The translations under genes were made by a program, and so were the position numbers. DNA of 64,000 nt from JAJDIA01 sp031555505 (GTDB lineage: Bacteria; Bacteroidota; Bacteroidia; Bacteroidales; Tannerellaceae), in the NCBI GenBank assembly GCA_031555505.1, contig JAVBUH010000007.1:1-64000 (forward strand), written 5' to 3'. Position 1 is the first letter of the stretch. Each line of letters opens with the position of its first letter. Below the pieces are notes generated by a model that was not told where the DNA came from, ran no database searches, and saw nothing but the letters and a program-made list of their open reading frames with translations. Positions 61,389-64,000 of this stretch are shown here, piece after piece.

Positions 61389-61565
61389 GTGATTTTCCTT
61401 TGCGGTTGCAAATGTAAGCACTTTTTTCAAACCGCCACAAGAAAAACTATTTTTTTTTCGGCAAGCAACCATCTTTACTCCGGGCTTGTTTACAAAATAG
61501 CAGGATAAGCGCTTCTAACTCTATTAAATAATAGGTAGAAGAACCGTACATCCAAATAATAAAAG

Positions 61566-61573
61566 TATATTTG
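61566..61573 (+). promoter_or_regulatory. -7 element before rsfS
   Basis: TATATTTG fits TAnnTTTG, 34 nt before the rsfS ATG. No TTG at -33. Confidence 0.4.
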
Positions 61574-61607
61574 CAACTTCGATAATATTATCTTATTTAC
61601 GCAATAG

Positions 61608-61967
61608 ATGGATCAAACAAAAGAATTAGTAGATGCAGTGATTGAAGGGCTGCAGGAAAAGAAAGGCAAACGAATTGTTGCCGTAGATTTAACCCAAATC
61701 CAGGGAGCTATTTGCCAATTCATGGTTATTTGTGAAGGCAACACCCCTACACAAGTTTCCGCATTATCTGATTCCGTATGGGACTTTGCCCGTAAGAAAG
61801 CAAACGAAAAACCCCTCTCGGTTGACGGCAACCAGGCTGCTCAATGGATCGGTATGGATTATGGCACGGTTCTTGTTCATATTTTTTTACCTGAACAACG
61901 TTCCTTTTATAATCTGGATCACCTTTGGGCCGATGCCACATTGACTTCTATCCCGGACTTGGATTAA
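61608..61967 (+). CDS. rsfS: Ribosomal silencing factor RsfS
   Basis: This 119-residue protein has the RsfS/DUF143 signature: the N-terminal helix VDAVIEGLQEKKGKRIVAVDL, the FMVICEGNTPTQVSAL core and the C-terminal IGMDYGTVLVHIFLPEQRSFYNLDHLW. It binds ribosomal protein L14 and blocks subunit joining in poor conditions. It lies 27 nt upstream of ftsH, the usual Bacteroidetes order. Confidence 0.95.
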   Translation: MDQTKELVDAVIEGLQEKKGKRIVAVDLTQIQGAICQFMVICEGNTPTQVSALSDSVWDFARKKANEKPLSVDGNQAAQWIGMDYGTVLVHIFLPEQRSFYNLDHLWADATLTSIPDLD

Positions 61968-61994
61968 AAAAGATACTTTTAGTAGTAATGATTT

Positions 61995-64000
61995 ATGGAG
62001 AACAACAATAAAACACCGAATAAAAGCCCGAACAACAGACAAAAAATGTTCCGGTTTAATCTATACTGGATGTATGGGCTGATCTTCGTGATGCTTATCG
62101 CCCTGTATCTGACCAATGACACAGCCAGCGTAAAAGAAATAGGATGGACCGAATTCCAACGGTATGCCAAAGAAAACGCCTTCGACAAGATGGTGGTATA
62201 TAACAAGAAAAACACCATTGAAGCTACCGTAAAGAAAGGGATGTACGGTCTGGTGTTTAAAGGAGACACTACGCAATTGGGCACAAACCCCAAGGCTGTG
62301 ATCAAAATCCCGTCGGCCGATAAGTTTTCCGATTTCTATGATAAAGCGGTTGCCGAAAATAAGATCGACGCCCAGGTAAGCTACGAGGAAGGTGACGATA
62401 TGATGTGGGGATTCCTTATTTCGTGGGGACCCATCCTGTTGCTGATCGCTGTCTGGATCTTTCTGATGCGACGGATGTCGGGCGGGGGAGCCGGAGGAGG
62501 CGGAGTATTCAATGTAGGTAAATCTAAAGCACAATTGTTCGATAAGGACAACGACCGCAAGGTAACTTTCAAAGATGTAGCCGGTCTGGCAGAAGCCAAA
62601 CAGGAAGTGGAAGAGATTGTATCCTTCCTCAAAAATCCGGACAAATATACTGAGCTGGGAGGTAAAATACCCAAAGGCGCCTTATTGGTTGGCCCTCCGG
62701 GTACAGGTAAGACATTGCTGGCCAAAGCCGTAGCCGGTGAGGCAAATGTGCCGTTCTTCTCCCTGTCGGGTTCCGACTTTGTGGAGATGTTTGTAGGCGT
62801 GGGTGCATCCCGTGTGCGCGACCTGTTCCGCCAGGCAAAGGAAAAAGCCCCCTGTATCGTATTTATCGACGAAATAGACGCAGTAGGCCGCGCCCGTGGA
62901 AAAAATGCGAACATGAACAGCAACGACGAACGCGAAAACACGCTGAATCAGTTACTCACCGAAATGGACGGTTTCGGCTCTAACAGCGGCGTGATCATCC
63001 TGGCCGCTACCAACCGTGCCGACATCCTGGACAAAGCCTTGCTTCGTGCCGGACGTTTCGACCGTCAGATCCATGTGGAACTGCCTGATCTGAACGAACG
63101 AAAAGAAATATTCAGCGTTCACCTGCGTCCGATCAAGATAGACGATACCGTAGATACGGATTTCCTGGCCCGTCAGACTCCGGGTTTCTCAGGCGCCGAC
63201 ATTGCCAATGTGTGCAACGAAGCCGCCCTGATCGCAGCTCGTAACGGGAAGAAATTCGTTCAGAAGGAAGACTTCATGAATGCGGTAGACCGTATCATCG
63301 GCGGGTTGGAAAAACGCTCCAAGATCACAACGGCCAACGAGCGCAAAAGCATCGCCATCCATGAAGCCGGCCATGCTACACTAAGCTGGCTGTTGGAATT
63401 TGCCAACCCATTGGTAAAGGTAACTATCGTCCCCCGCGGTAAAGCACTAGGTGCTGCCTGGTACCTGCCGGAAGAACGCCAGATCACCACACGTGAACAA
63501 TTGCTTGACGAGATGTGTGCCACGCTGGGAGGCCGTGCTGCCGAAGAACTCTTCCTTGGACGAATCTCCACCGGCGCTTCCAACGACCTGGAACGAGTAA
63601 CCAAACAGGCCTACGCCATGGTGGTCTACTTTGGTATGAGCGACACCCTGCCGAACCTGAATTATTACGATTCGTCAGGTCAGGACTGGGGTTTCACCAA
63701 GCCCTATAGCGAAGAGACCGCAAAACTGATTGACAAAGAAGTGCAATCCATCATTGACGAACAATACCAACGCGCCAAAAAAATCCTGTCTACCCACAAG
63801 GAAGGACACAACCAACTGGCCGCCGTATTGCTCGAGCGGGAAGTGATCTATACCGAAGACGTGGAACATATCTTTGGCAAACGCGCCTGGGTATCCCGTA
63901 CGGAAGAATTATTGGAACAGCAGGTAAAGGAAAACGACAAAAAACAAGCCACAAAACCGGCTGACGAATCAACCCCGACAGAACCGGCAATTGAAAACCC
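61995..64000 (+). CDS. ftsH: ATP-dependent zinc metalloprotease FtsH (3' end outside window)
   Basis: The frame opens at ATG 61995 (MENNNKTPNKSPNNR) and is still open at the window end after 668 codons. It has a first membrane helix (about 24-44), a small periplasmic domain, a second helix (about 137-157), and a glycine-rich linker. The AAA+ domain has Walker A GPPGTGKT (about 233-240), Walker B CIVFIDEIDAVG and the SRH region NRADILDKALLRAGRFD. HEAGH at about 456-460 is the zinc protease motif. FtsH degrades membrane and regulatory proteins. The C-terminal tail is lysine/glutamate-rich. An ATG at 61988 is out of frame. Confidence 0.96.
   Translation, partial: MENNNKTPNKSPNNRQKMFRFNLYWMYGLIFVMLIALYLTNDTASVKEIGWTEFQRYAKENAFDKMVVYNKKNTIEATVKKGMYGLVFKGDTTQLGTNPKAVIKIPSADKFSDFYDKAVAENKIDAQVSYEEGDDMMWGFLISWGPILLLIAVWIFLMRRMSGGGAGGGGVFNVGKSKAQLFDKDNDRKVTFKDVAGLAEAKQEVEEIVSFLKNPDKYTELGGKIPKGALLVGPPGTGKTLLAKAVAGEANVPFFSLSGSDFVEMFVGVGASRVRDLFRQAKEKAPCIVFIDEIDAVGRARGKNANMNSNDERENTLNQLLTEMDGFGSNSGVIILAATNRADILDKALLRAGRFDRQIHVELPDLNERKEIFSVHLRPIKIDDTVDTDFLARQTPGFSGADIANVCNEAALIAARNGKKFVQKEDFMNAVDRIIGGLEKRSKITTANERKSIAIHEAGHATLSWLLEFANPLVKVTIVPRGKALGAAWYLPEERQITTREQLLDEMCATLGGRAAEELFLGRISTGASNDLERVTKQAYAMVVYFGMSDTLPNLNYYDSSGQDWGFTKPYSEETAKLIDKEVQSIIDEQYQRAKKILSTHKEGHNQLAAVLLEREVIYTEDVEHIFGKRAWVSRTEELLEQQVKENDKKQATKPADESTPTEPAIEN

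Noticed and set aside
61147..61392. 81-codon plus-strand frame
   Set aside because: It runs through the terminator and the whole tRNA-Gln on the opposite strand.

Overview
The window looks like a chromosomal segment of an anaerobic gut-type Bacteroidales bacterium, most likely Parabacteroides or a close relative. That placement is an inference from gene content. It rests on Bacteroidetes-type promoters (TTG about 20 nt before TAnnTTTG), a spirochaete/Bacteroidetes-style V-type ATPase with a DUF2764 protein, a secG/TPR/lptE/sigma-54 activator cluster, DUF4199, DUF4491 and DUF3843 families, and MacAB-like permease arrays. No integrase, transposase, phage or CRISPR gene is present.

Layout. 1-499 is non-coding with hairpins and an interspersed repeat. 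500-5638 holds two Tat-exported oxidoreductases, a small exported protein, a DUF4491 membrane protein and an exported PHP phosphoesterase. 5762-8599 (minus) is a sigma-54 activator, lptE, TPR protein and secG. 8703-11633 (minus) is a compact four-gene cassette (cytidylyltransferase, SDR, CDP-alcohol phosphotransferase, acyltransferase) that looks like a lipid head-group pathway. 11786-13507 is an M23 lipoprotein and a YccF protein. 13572-21062 (minus) is the V-type ATPase operon E-DUF2764-A-B-D-I-K, whose K subunit carries a Na+-site signature. 21221-24952 holds a GNAT enzyme, an AraC-type membrane regulator and a PiT phosphate transporter with its DUF47 partner. SRP RNA and tRNA-Thr follow at 25165-25339, then DUF4199, a GT2 glycosyltransferase, an IlvD/Edd dehydratase and two tandem ApbE lipoproteins. 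30895-31965 is a graveyard of DUF3843- and DUF3226-like fragments. 32028-38588 holds Maf, a KdsC-like phosphatase, a DUF2520 protein, a nitroreductase, an LtaS-like phosphotransferase, an ABC-F protein and DgkA; a PAP2 phosphatase follows at 39193.

39763-54830 (minus) is the most striking gene block: one MacA-like adaptor, one LolD/MacB-type ATPase and ten FtsX-type permeases arranged as five consecutive pairs. Each pair has one member of two distinct subfamilies (called A and B here). A sigma-54-like promoter lies before the adaptor gene. 55363-60312 encodes a cupredoxin lipoprotein, DNA primase and an ABC-2 exporter. 61318-64000 holds tRNA-Gln, rsfS and ftsH (running off the end).

The intergenic regions are unusual. 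Four of them carry arrays of short dyad-symmetric units repeating at 22 bp (38791, 55065, 60901, 61071). Two of these sit in or beside copies of an approximately 60-100 bp inverted-repeat element (38611-39130 and 60661-60804). Together with the five-pair permease array, these are the parts of the window least explained by known annotation.
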